48,810 nt of DNA, taken from the NCBI GenBank assembly GCA_013377005.1, contig JACABE010000002.1, forward strand, positions 75,349 to 124,158, given 5' to 3'. The notes under the pieces were generated by a model. It was given only the letters and a program-made list of their open reading frames with translations. It did no database searches and was not told the origin of the DNA. The translations under genes were made by a program, and so were the position numbers. Origin of the DNA: Bacteroidota bacterium (GTDB lineage Bacteria > Bacteroidota > Bacteroidia > Bacteroidales > JACABE01). Each line of letters starts with the position of its first letter. Positions within the stretch are counted from its first letter, which is position 1. Shown piece by piece: positions 32,471-40,187 of the stretch.

Positions 32471-33778
32471 ATGAATAAAAAAATTATTTCAATAATAACT
32501 ATTGTTTCAAGTCTATCGCTTATTGGTGTGGTTGTAATTCAACTATTATGGGCAAATTATGCGTTAGAATTAAGAGGAGAGATATTTAATAACAGGGTTC
32601 AGGTTTTTTTAGAAGAAGTGGTTTCAAAGATAACTGATGTCAATAGTTTTAAAGAAACGTGTAAATCGTGTTTACTTAGCAATAAAGAAAATCAAAATTC
32701 TTGTACAAAAAATTTTGTTAAAGTTCACAACATTAATATGCCTAAGCTTGATTCAATTATGAAAAATGAGTTTTGTAATAAGATGAAGCTAAATAAAGAT
32801 TATGTTTATGGAATAATTGATTATGAAAATAATAAACTTTTAACCTGTTCTAACAATTTATACAATAAAGAATTACTAAAATCTTATCATACCTACCCTT
32901 TCCCTTGTTTTAAGGATAACGAAAATAAATATTTAGCTATTTATTTCCCAAATCAACAAACCTACATTTTAAATAGGATGATCCTCCTATTGATTTTATC
33001 AACTCTATTTTTGGTAGTGGTTATCGTTAGTTTTATACTTACAATTCTTACCTTATTAAGACAGAAAAAGCTTTCGGAAATGAAATCAGATTTTGTAAAC
33101 AATATGACTCATGAGTTTAAAACGCCTATTTCTACAATATCTCTTGCTAGCGAAATGCTAACAAAATCTAATGTTTTGGAGTCAAAAGAAAAAATATTGC
33201 AATATGCAAATATAATATTCGACGAAAACGCTCGTTTAAAATCTCAAGTTGAACAAGTTCTACAAATTTCTGTTTTAGATAAAAGAGATTTTAAATTACT
33301 TAAAAAAGATATTGACATACATGAGATAATAGAAACTGTTGTTGAAAATTTCCAATTAGTTGTTCAACAAAGAGATGGTATAATCAATTTAAAATTAGAT
33401 GCTAAACCTTTTCATATTTTTGCAGATCCTACTCATTTTTATCATATAATATCAAATCTAATTGATAATGCTATTAAATACTCTTCTGGTGCACCAACTG
33501 TTGCTATTTCAACAAAAAGTAACAACATTGGAATAATAATTACAATTGAAGATGAAGGAATAGGAATTAGTGCAGAGAATTTTAAATATATTTATAAAAA
33601 ATTATATCGCGTCCCAACAGGCAATCTTCATAATGTGAAAGGATTTGGATTAGGTCTTTATTATGTAAAAACAATGACTGAAGCGCATGGAGGTAACATT
33701 AAATTAAGAAGCGAACTAAATAAAGGTAGTGCATTTGAAATATTTTTCCCATTTAATCACAATATAAATACACAGTAA
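32471..33778 (+). CDS. Sensor histidine kinase with cysteine-containing periplasmic domain
   Basis: 435 residues. Membrane segments lie at ~6-27 and ~170-196, enclosing a ~140-residue periplasmic domain with six cysteines (64, 67, 78, 102, 126, 146), including CKSC. No HAMP domain is obvious. HisKA: NNMTHEFKTPIS with phospho-acceptor His214. The ATPase domain has HIISNLIDNAIKY (N box), EDEGIGIS (G1) and GFGLGLYYV (G2). It pairs with the response regulator that starts 4 bp downstream. The overall pattern recalls the RprX/RprY pair of Bacteroides, but orthology is not shown. The signal is unknown. Confidence 0.93.
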   Translation: MNKKIISIITIVSSLSLIGVVVIQLLWANYALELRGEIFNNRVQVFLEEVVSKITDVNSFKETCKSCLLSNKENQNSCTKNFVKVHNINMPKLDSIMKNEFCNKMKLNKDYVYGIIDYENNKLLTCSNNLYNKELLKSYHTYPFPCFKDNENKYLAIYFPNQQTYILNRMILLLILSTLFLVVVIVSFILTILTLLRQKKLSEMKSDFVNNMTHEFKTPISTISLASEMLTKSNVLESKEKILQYANIIFDENARLKSQVEQVLQISVLDKRDFKLLKKDIDIHEIIETVVENFQLVVQQRDGIINLKLDAKPFHIFADPTHFYHIISNLIDNAIKYSSGAPTVAISTKSNNIGIIITIEDEGIGISAENFKYIYKKLYRVPTGNLHNVKGFGLGLYYVKTMTEAHGGNIKLRSELNKGSAFEIFFPFNHNINTQ

Positions 33779-33782
33779 AATC

Positions 33783-34505
33783 ATGAAAAAGTACAAAGCT
33801 AAAATATTGCTTGTAGAAGATGATCCTAATCTAAGTTTAATCTTAGTTGATTATCTTGAATTACTTACATACGAAACTATTCTATGTAAAGATGGTGTTC
33901 ACGGACTTAGTACATTTAAATCAACTCATTTTGATTTATGTCTATTGGATGTGATGATGCCTAAAAAAGATGGATTTACATTAGCTGAGGATATCCGAAA
34001 GCTTAATCAAGAAGTCCCTATTGTTTTTCTAACCGCAAAATCTTTGAAAGAAGACCGTATCAGAGGTTTTAAAATCGGATGTGATGATTATATCACAAAA
34101 CCTTTTAGTACTGAAGAGCTAAGTCTTCGAATTGACGCTATCCTCAAAAGATGTATGATTAAAAGCAATCTTTCTCTTATTGAAAAGCAAATATCTTACA
34201 ATATTGGTAGTTTTGTTTTTGATTATACTAATATGACGTTAGTTTCTCCCTCAACTAAATATAATTTAACTCGCAAGGAAGTGGATTTATTAAAACTACT
34301 TTGTGACAATAAAAATTTGCTATTGAAACGAGAAACAGCTTTAAAAACTATTTGGGGTGATGATAATTATTTTATTGGACGAAGTATGGATGTTTTCATC
34401 ACAAAATTAAGAAAATACTTAAAAGAAGATCCAAATATTTCTATAACAAATGTTCATGGAGCAGGGTTTAAACTAGAAATTGATGAAAATAATCCTCTCA
34501 TTTAA
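33783..34505 (+). CDS. OmpR-family response regulator
   Basis: 240 residues. The receiver domain has the acidic pair in LLVEDD, phosphorylated Asp56 in LLDVMMP, Thr in FLTAKS and Lys in DDYITKPFS. The C-terminal winged-helix DNA-binding domain includes YNLTRKEVDLLKLL and ends with the VHGAGFKLE wing. It is encoded 4 bp after the kinase and is probably translated with it. Likely targets from context are its own operon, the divergent cysteine-rich gene and the lipoprotein gene 55 bp downstream; none is proven. Confidence 0.94.
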   Translation: MKKYKAKILLVEDDPNLSLILVDYLELLTYETILCKDGVHGLSTFKSTHFDLCLLDVMMPKKDGFTLAEDIRKLNQEVPIVFLTAKSLKEDRIRGFKIGCDDYITKPFSTEELSLRIDAILKRCMIKSNLSLIEKQISYNIGSFVFDYTNMTLVSPSTKYNLTRKEVDLLKLLCDNKNLLLKRETALKTIWGDDNYFIGRSMDVFITKLRKYLKEDPNISITNVHGAGFKLEIDENNPLI

Positions 34506-34560
34506 ACCTTTTCTCTTTTCATCTATCTAACTTTCATTATTAACTTAAAAAAGTAAAACA

Positions 34561-35499
34561 ATGAAATTAACAAAGATTACTTCCCTGCTATGTGCCTTCG
34601 CTATGGTAGGCTTGTTTACTACTTCTTGTAGTAAAGATGAAAAAGATGAAAAGACGCCTGATTCATCATCTGTTCAACAACTTGTAAAAGATGACGTTGT
34701 TATTGAATCAAGTTTTGAAGATGCTATGAATGATGCCAATGATGTGCTATCAAAATCTAATTCTAAAGAAATGCAGTCAATGCCTTGTAATGCAACTGTT
34801 GATTCTCTTATTGTATCAGATACTGTCACTTACACCATAACTTTTAATGGATTGAATTGTGCTGGTACAAAAACCAAAGTAGGAAAATTAATTATTAAAA
34901 AAAATATAACAACACCTTGGTCGCAGGCATTAACAACCGTTAATATCAGATTTGATAGTTTAAAAGTTACTAAAGTTTCTAATGGAAATTGGGTTATTTT
35001 AAACGGAACAAAATCATGGCAAAATGTTAGTGGTGGTTTAGTTAAAAACTTAATTCCAAGCAGCAATCCTGTTATATACAAAATTAACGGTTCTATTCAA
35101 GCTACTTTTAATGATAATACAACTAGAACATGGAATATTGCCCGTCAGTTAACTTATACCGGTAATTACTCAACTCATGAATTATTATTATCAGTTGAAG
35201 GTTTTGGTAGCGCTGATGGTTATTCAAACTTAGTTGTATGGGGTACTAATCGTCACAACGAAAGCTTTTACACACAAATTACGCATGCACAAACCGTAGT
35301 TCACAAACAAAGTTGTGGATGGAATCCTATTTCTGGCGTTAAAACCCATAAAATTCCTTCTGACAATAAATCTGCTACTATTACATTCGGTTTTGATAAT
35401 AACAATCAGCCTATAAGTGGAACTGCTTGCCCAGACCGTCTTAAAATTGATTGGATTAAAGGTAGTTATTCAGGAACCATGTTTCTTGATCTTCCTTAA
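34561..35499 (+). CDS. Hypothetical lipoprotein downstream of the two-component system
   Basis: 312 residues. The signal ends in TTSC with the lipidated cysteine at residue 23. The next residues, SKDEKDE, resemble the acidic export signal that sends some Bacteroidota lipoproteins to the cell surface. The remainder is beta-rich, with four further cysteines (in MPCN, LNCAG, KQSCGW and TACPD). No family recognised. It lies 55 bp after the response regulator with no terminator between, and is followed by a strong terminator, so it is probably the last gene of that operon. Confidence 0.75.
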   Translation: MKLTKITSLLCAFAMVGLFTTSCSKDEKDEKTPDSSSVQQLVKDDVVIESSFEDAMNDANDVLSKSNSKEMQSMPCNATVDSLIVSDTVTYTITFNGLNCAGTKTKVGKLIIKKNITTPWSQALTTVNIRFDSLKVTKVSNGNWVILNGTKSWQNVSGGLVKNLIPSSNPVIYKINGSIQATFNDNTTRTWNIARQLTYTGNYSTHELLLSVEGFGSADGYSNLVVWGTNRHNESFYTQITHAQTVVHKQSCGWNPISGVKTHKIPSDNKSATITFGFDNNNQPISGTACPDRLKIDWIKGSYSGTMFLDLP

Positions 35500-35514
35500 T
35501 CTTTATAAATAAAT

Positions 35515-35553
35515 GAAAAAAGGCTCGTTTCAGTTGAAACGAGCCTTTTTTAT
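35515..35553 (+). terminator. Strong intrinsic terminator
   Basis: AAAAAGGCTCGTTTCA / TGAAACGAGCCTTTTT is a 16-bp perfect stem with a 2-base loop, followed by T-rich sequence. It ends the two-component system/lipoprotein operon. Confidence 0.92.
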
Positions 35554-35819
35554 TATCAGATATAAATTATAATATGAATAAAAAAAAGTTGAAAAGAAGT
35601 CTGCTAGTAAAGAAAGTTCAATAAAATAATTACCTTAAATTAAAAACACACTTATTTAATTATTCTAATAAAAATCATATAGACTTTAATACATTTGCAT
35701 TTAAGGAATTAGATTTGAAGCCATTTCCCCCAAGATTTTAGACAATGGTAAATTATTAAGCTTTAATTGATTTTATATACACAAACAACTCTTAACGATA
35801 CGATAACAAAAAAAAATAA
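35554..35819. other. AT-rich intergenic region before tetR
   Basis: No gene or RNA recognised. An isolated TACATTTG at 35690-35697 matches a -7 box but lacks a -33 partner and has no open frame behind it. Confidence 0.4.
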
Positions 35820-35841
35820 ATTGATTAAACGTTTGTTTGAT
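35820..35841 (+). promoter_or_regulatory. Putative TetR operator upstream of tetR (site 1)
   Basis: ATTGATTAAAC|GTTTGTTTGAT has one good half-site (GTTTGTTTGAT); the other half matches its mirror at 7 of 11 positions. It lies just upstream of a -7 box TAGTTTTG (35851-35858), so binding would block transcription of tetR. It shares the GTTTGT half with sites 2 and 3. Confidence 0.55.
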
Positions 35842-35874
35842 TTTTATTTATAGTTTTGCAAAATCAAAAATACA

Positions 35875-36501
35875 ATGGAAGTTTCAAAAAAAATACAAGG
35901 AGATGCTTTTGAGCGAATAGTTGATGCTAGTGCTGAACTTTTTGCAGAAAACGCATTCCATTCAGTTGGAGTAAGAGAAATTGCTAACAAAGCAAATGTA
36001 AATATCTCAATGATTTCTTATTATTTTGGTGGTAAGGCTGGAATTTTAATTGAAATATTAAACCGTTTTTTTGATTTACAACTTGGTACATTAAAGGCAT
36101 CAATTATTGAAACCGATACAAAAGAACAGAGTATTAAAAGAATGTTCCATAATATTGTAAGTATGATAAGAAATCACACCAATATTTGCTTAATAGGCTT
36201 TAGTGATTTGCCAAATAATGTACCGGAAGTATATGATTTGAAAATAAACAAAACCAATCAGATGATGGAAATAGGCAATCAGATTTCTACAAAATTTGGT
36301 ATAGATTTTTGCAGACAAGAACAAAACCATATTATAGGTCCAGCAATGATGAGTATGTTGATTTCGCATTTTACACATAAAAATTTTATATCACAAATAT
36401 ATAAAGTAGAGTTTAATGATGAATATTACGACTCATATTGTAATACTTTAGCTGATTTATTTTTATTTGGTATAACAGGTTTTTTAAAAAAGAATGAATA
36501 A
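35875..36501 (+). CDS. TetR/AcrR-family transcriptional regulator
   Basis: 208 residues. The N-terminal helix-turn-helix is clear: RIVDASAELFAENAFHSVG, VREIANKANVNISMISYYF, GGKAGILIEIL. The C-terminal ~150 residues form the variable ligand-binding and dimer domain; the ligand is unknown. It precedes the inositol-lipid operon on the same strand by 132 bp. Similar palindromic sites lie before and after it, which suggests autoregulation and repression of the operon. A lipid or acyl ligand is plausible from context but not visible. Confidence 0.9.
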   Translation: MEVSKKIQGDAFERIVDASAELFAENAFHSVGVREIANKANVNISMISYYFGGKAGILIEILNRFFDLQLGTLKASIIETDTKEQSIKRMFHNIVSMIRNHTNICLIGFSDLPNNVPEVYDLKINKTNQMMEIGNQISTKFGIDFCRQEQNHIIGPAMMSMLISHFTHKNFISQIYKVEFNDEYYDSYCNTLADLFLFGITGFLKKNE

Positions 36502-36522
36502 TTCTTTTTTTTAATACACATA

Positions 36523-36544
36523 ATTAAACAAATGTTTGTTCTTT
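36523..36544 (+). promoter_or_regulatory. Putative TetR operator (site 2)
   Basis: ATTAAACAAAT|GTTTGTTCTTT contains the core AAACAAATGTTTGT (36526-36539). The identical 14-base core recurs 35 bases downstream in site 3. Confidence 0.65.
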
Positions 36545-36557
36545 TTTTCATAAATTT

Positions 36558-36579
36558 ATCAAACAAATGTTTGTGTGAT
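36558..36579 (+). promoter_or_regulatory. Putative TetR operator (site 3)
   Basis: ATCAAACAAAT|GTTTGTGTGAT: the two 11-base halves mirror each other at 9 of 11 positions. The core AAACAAATGTTTGT equals that of site 2. It overlaps the -33 TTTG of the operon promoter. Confidence 0.7.
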
Positions 36580-36602
36580 AAATACAAATTAAACTATTAT
36601 TG
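36570..36602 (+). promoter_or_regulatory. Probable promoter of the inositol-lipid operon
   Basis: TTTG (36570-36573), 21 bases, then TATTATTG (36595-36602), one mismatch from TAnnTTTG. The start codon is at 36634. The -33 element lies inside operator site 3. Confidence 0.55.
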
Positions 36603-36633
36603 ACTTTAATTATCTAAAGAGAATAAATAAAAT

Positions 36634-37323
36634 ATGAATTACGCCATAATAGCTGCAGGAGAAGGCTCAAGACTAGTTAAGGAAGGCATCAATTGCCCCA
36701 AACCAATTATTGAAGTGAATGGAGAACCAATGATTAAGAGATTGTTGGATATTTTTTCCTTAAACAATGCTAAAGAAATAAGCATAATCATAAACGAAGA
36801 AATTATTGCTGTTAAACAATATGTTGAATCATTAAACTATTCATTTCAAATAAAATTTAAAATAAAAACAACCTTAAGTTCGATGCACAGCCTATTCGAA
36901 ATGAGAGAGTTAATTAGTAATGAAGTATTTTGTTTAACCACAGTTGATACTATCTTTAAGCCTAAAGAATTTGAAGCATTTATAAATTTTGCTAAAAATC
37001 AAACCGATAAAGATGCTGTAATGGCAGTAACTACTTTTAAGGATGATGAAAGTCCATTATTTATTAAGACAAAAGAAGACAAAATAATTGAATTCTCAGA
37101 TAAAAAATCAGATTGCAAATATGTATCAGGGGGGATTTATTACTTGCAACCAAGAATATGGAGTGTACTTGAAAAATCAATTACATCAGGAAATCAACGA
37201 ATGCGGAATTTTCAACGGGATTTGCTTAAAGCAGATTTAAAAATTGGCTTTTATGAATTTTCGAAAATTATTGATGTTGATCATGCTAAAGATATTGAAG
37301 AAGCAGAAAAATTATTAAAATAA
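36634..37323 (+). CDS. Sugar-phosphate-type nucleotidyltransferase (predicted inositol-phosphate or phospho-alcohol cytidylyltransferase)
   Basis: 229 residues of the NTP-transferase (Rossmann-like) fold. IIAAGEGSRL (residues 5-14) is the nucleotide-binding loop, CPKPIIEVNGEPMI holds the conserved Lys-Pro, and TTVDTIF probably carries the metal-binding Asp. Such enzymes make CDP- or UDP-activated alcohols or sugars. With inositol-phosphate synthase and a CDP-alcohol phosphotransferase in the same operon, the likely product is CDP-inositol or a related activated headgroup; this is inference. First gene of the operon; the next gene starts 12 bp later. Confidence 0.82.
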   Translation: MNYAIIAAGEGSRLVKEGINCPKPIIEVNGEPMIKRLLDIFSLNNAKEISIIINEEIIAVKQYVESLNYSFQIKFKIKTTLSSMHSLFEMRELISNEVFCLTTVDTIFKPKEFEAFINFAKNQTDKDAVMAVTTFKDDESPLFIKTKEDKIIEFSDKKSDCKYVSGGIYYLQPRIWSVLEKSITSGNQRMRNFQRDLLKADLKIGFYEFSKIIDVDHAKDIEEAEKLLK

Positions 37324-37335
37324 ACAATTCAATTT

Positions 37336-38244
37336 ATGGGAAATATAATAAAAATTATAGGTATATCCAGAGGAGAAATTTTCTCTCCAAACCACACAAA
37401 TAATGATGGTATGATTTTCCAGCAAACTGTCAATGAGTTAAGTGCCTTAGGTGCTACAGTTGAAATAATGGATGAAAAGGCTTTTCAAAAAACTGAAGTA
37501 AAAACTAATATTCTATTTTCGATGGCAAGAGATCCCAAATCCATAAATAAACTAATTGAATTGGAAAAGAACGGAGCTTTGGTAATCAATTCAGGAAATG
37601 CAATTAATAACTGTTATAGAGCAAATCTTACTAAAATACTGCTTGATAATTATATTTCCTATCCAAAATCAATCATTGTAAAAACAAATGACGTGGTTTG
37701 GGAAGAATTGAATGTTTTCGAAAATTATCCTGTCTGGATAAAACGTGGTGATGTGCATGCTATCCATAAAGAAGATGTTGTATTGGTTTACAGTCTTGGT
37801 GAAGCCAATAATGTTTTATCTGAATTTCATAAAAGAGGCATTGTGGAAGCAGTAATTATGGAGCACGTTTATGGAGATATTATTAAATTTTATGGAGTCA
37901 GAGAATCCGGATATTTTCATTGGTTCAACTTATTAGATACAAATCACTCTAAGTTTAACATTGAAAAAGATGTGAATAGCAATAATCATACATTTTTTAA
38001 TATAAACGATTTACGAGAGTTAGCTGAATCAGCTGCTCGTTTGGCAGGAGTTTATATTTATGGTGGTGATGTAATTGTGCAGAAAGATGGTAGTTTGTGT
38101 TTGATTGATTTAAACGATTGGCCAAGCTTTGCACCAATAAGAGATATTGCTTCAAATAATATTGCAAGAATGATATATAATCAGGCGGTTAAGTTTGTAA
38201 AAGAAGGTACAAAACCTTTTGTTTTTCAAAATCAATTGGTATAA
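37336..38244 (+). CDS. ATP-grasp-like enzyme within the inositol-lipid operon
   Basis: 302 residues. VWIKRGD (133-139) fits the ATP-binding lysine strand. VIMEHVYGDIIKFYGV (173-188) fits the hinge and following strand of RimK/ITPK-like ATP-grasp proteins. GGDVIV and LIDLNDWPSF supply metal ligands (Asp245, Asp258, Asn260). ATP-grasp enzymes phosphorylate a carboxylate and ligate an amine or, in the inositol-polyphosphate kinase branch, phosphorylate a hydroxyl. The N-terminal ~90 residues would be the pre-ATP-grasp domain. Its position between nucleotidyltransferase and phosphotransferase genes suggests a headgroup modification. No named family is recognised with certainty. Confidence 0.72.
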   Translation: MGNIIKIIGISRGEIFSPNHTNNDGMIFQQTVNELSALGATVEIMDEKAFQKTEVKTNILFSMARDPKSINKLIELEKNGALVINSGNAINNCYRANLTKILLDNYISYPKSIIVKTNDVVWEELNVFENYPVWIKRGDVHAIHKEDVVLVYSLGEANNVLSEFHKRGIVEAVIMEHVYGDIIKFYGVRESGYFHWFNLLDTNHSKFNIEKDVNSNNHTFFNINDLRELAESAARLAGVYIYGGDVIVQKDGSLCLIDLNDWPSFAPIRDIASNNIARMIYNQAVKFVKEGTKPFVFQNQLV

Positions 38245-38250
38245 TTATAA

Positions 38251-38258
38251 AAAGGAGG
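38251..38258 (+). promoter_or_regulatory. Strong Shine-Dalgarno deciding the CDP-alcohol phosphotransferase start
   Basis: AAAGGAGG lies 8 bases before the ATG at 38267. Strong Shine-Dalgarno sequences are uncommon in Bacteroidota, so this one supports the ATG over an upstream in-frame TTG at 38219. Confidence 0.75.
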
Positions 38259-38266
38259 ATTTGAAA

Positions 38267-39178
38267 ATGGGAAATATTAAAACAGATTATGAATCAACAT
38301 TAAAATCGAGAGATACAGAAGAAACCTTGGATATCTGGTTTTATCGTCCGATAGGTTATCGCTGGGCTTTATTATGCAAGCGCCTGGGCATTAAACCCAA
38401 TCCCGTAACTATTACAAGTATTATTTTAGGTATGGCTTCGGGCTATTTTTTCTATTTTTCAGATATCAGGATGAATATTGTTGGGATGATTTTGCTGATT
38501 ATTGCTAATTCATTTGACAGTGCTGATGGACAACTTGCCAGAATGACAAACCAACAAAGCCGTTTAGGAAGAGTGTTGGATGGATTGGCAGGTAATCTGT
38601 GGTTTATAAGCATTTATTTCTTTATTTCATTGCGGTTAATGAACGAAGGTTATTCAGTAGCTATCTTCATATTAGCTGCTATTACTGGGTTTTTTCACTC
38701 TTTTCAGGCTGCAATGGCTGATTATTATCGCAATGCACATTTATTCTTTATCAAAGGGAAAGATGGAAGTGAGTTTGATAATTCTATTAAAGTTAGAAAT
38801 GATTACAATCAATATAGTTGGACTAAAAATTTCTGGAATAAATTATGGTTGCGGATTTATCTGAATTACACATCACAACAGGAAATTTTATCTAAAAATC
38901 TACAAAAACTAATGAAACTTATTCACAAAAAAAATGACGGGATAGTTCCTGAATGGTTGGCTGTAGAATTTCGCCAGTTAAACAAACCTTTAATGAAATA
39001 TACTAATATGCTTACTTTCAATACAAGAGCCATTGCACTTTTTATTGCAATGTTTCTTAATCACGTGATCTTATATTGGATTTTTGAATTAACTATTCTT
39101 AATATCATGCTGATTTATATGGTTGTCCGTCAAGAAAACATTAGTAAAAAAATGCATTATAAAGCAATTTTTGAATAA
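38267..39178 (+). CDS. CDP-alcohol phosphotransferase (putative phosphatidylinositol-phosphate synthase)
   Basis: 303 residues with hydrophobic membrane segments. The family motif is at residues 84-109: D84xxD87G88xxA91R92, eight residues, G101xxxD105. The fourth Asp expected at 109 is Gly, followed by Asn110. The enzyme joins a phospho-alcohol to a CDP-activated partner in the inner membrane. With inositol-phosphate synthase in the operon the best guess is phosphatidylinositol-phosphate synthase, or an equivalent acting on a dihydroceramide or on CDP-inositol. The start is fixed by a strong Shine-Dalgarno 22 bp after the ATP-grasp stop. Confidence 0.85.
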   Translation: MGNIKTDYESTLKSRDTEETLDIWFYRPIGYRWALLCKRLGIKPNPVTITSIILGMASGYFFYFSDIRMNIVGMILLIIANSFDSADGQLARMTNQQSRLGRVLDGLAGNLWFISIYFFISLRLMNEGYSVAIFILAAITGFFHSFQAAMADYYRNAHLFFIKGKDGSEFDNSIKVRNDYNQYSWTKNFWNKLWLRIYLNYTSQQEILSKNLQKLMKLIHKKNDGIVPEWLAVEFRQLNKPLMKYTNMLTFNTRAIALFIAMFLNHVILYWIFELTILNIMLIYMVVRQENISKKMHYKAIFE

Positions 39179-40186
39179 ATGAAGCTTAAAATTCTAAATT
39201 ATCGAACGCTGTTTTTTCTTATTGGTTTTGGGATGCTTGCATATTTGGTTTATAAGTTGGGTTTTCAAACGATAATTAATAATATTTTCAAAACTGGTTG
39301 GTGGTTTTTGGGAGTAATTGGTATCTGGCTGATAATATATATATTAAATGCTTTAGCATGGTTTAATATCATAGGAGAAGAAAAAAAAGAGATAGGGTTT
39401 GGGAAAGTTTTAAAATTTACTATCAGTGGGTTTGCAATTAATTATATAACACCTTTTGTAAGTTTGGGTGGAGAACCTTATAAAGTACTGGAATTAAACA
39501 AACATCTTAATAAAAATCATTCAACAGCCACCGTAATTTCTTATAATATGATGCATATTTTTTCACACTTTTTCTTTTGGTTAACTGCAATCATTGCATT
39601 GTTTTTAACTATAGAAATTGAAATAAGAAGTATGCTTTTATTAATTCTTGGAATGATAATTTGTATTAGTGTTATTTATCTGTTTTTCAAAGCTTACAAA
39701 AGAGGCATAGTTGAATTGGCAATTAAAACTTTTTCAAAGATTTATTTTGCCAGACTATTTGTAAAGAAAATAAAGGATAAGCAAGAATTGTTGCAGAATG
39801 TTGACAAGTATATTATTGATTTGTATCATGATAGAAGAAATAGTTTTTATTATATTTTATCTTTGGAATATTTTGCACGAATTATAGGGTGTTTAGAGTT
39901 TTTCTTTATTCTGAAAGCTATTTCATTTGATATTAGCTTGTTTGATGCTTTTTTAATAAGTGCAGGTTCATCACTTTTTGCCAATTTATTTTTCTTTATA
40001 CCACTTCAAATGGGTTCACGTGAAAGTGGATTTTATCTTGTTTTTCAGAGTTTGAAATTAACACCTGCAATTGGTGTTTATGTTAGTATAATTACAAGAA
40101 TCAGAGAGTTTTTCTGGATATTAATAGGGCTTATTTTAATAAATATTAAGCCTAAAACTAATATAATCAATGTTGAATATGAATAA
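39179..40186 (+). CDS. Flippase-like membrane protein (LPG synthase transmembrane/UPF0104 type)
   Basis: 335 residues with about eight hydrophobic segments and short basic loops. FISGFAINYITPFVSLGGEPYK-type sequence (around residues 80-102) and PLQMGSRESGF (around 275-285) are patterns of the lysylphosphatidylglycerol synthase transmembrane region, found alone in many lipid-export loci. It probably moves or positions the inositol lipid or its precursor across the inner membrane. Its ATG directly abuts the preceding stop codon. The catalytic aminoacyltransferase domain of true LPG synthases is absent. Confidence 0.8.
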   Translation: MKLKILNYRTLFFLIGFGMLAYLVYKLGFQTIINNIFKTGWWFLGVIGIWLIIYILNALAWFNIIGEEKKEIGFGKVLKFTISGFAINYITPFVSLGGEPYKVLELNKHLNKNHSTATVISYNMMHIFSHFFFWLTAIIALFLTIEIEIRSMLLLILGMIICISVIYLFFKAYKRGIVELAIKTFSKIYFARLFVKKIKDKQELLQNVDKYIIDLYHDRRNSFYYILSLEYFARIIGCLEFFFILKAISFDISLFDAFLISAGSSLFANLFFFIPLQMGSRESGFYLVFQSLKLTPAIGVYVSIITRIREFFWILIGLILINIKPKTNIINVEYE

Positions 40187-40187
40187 A

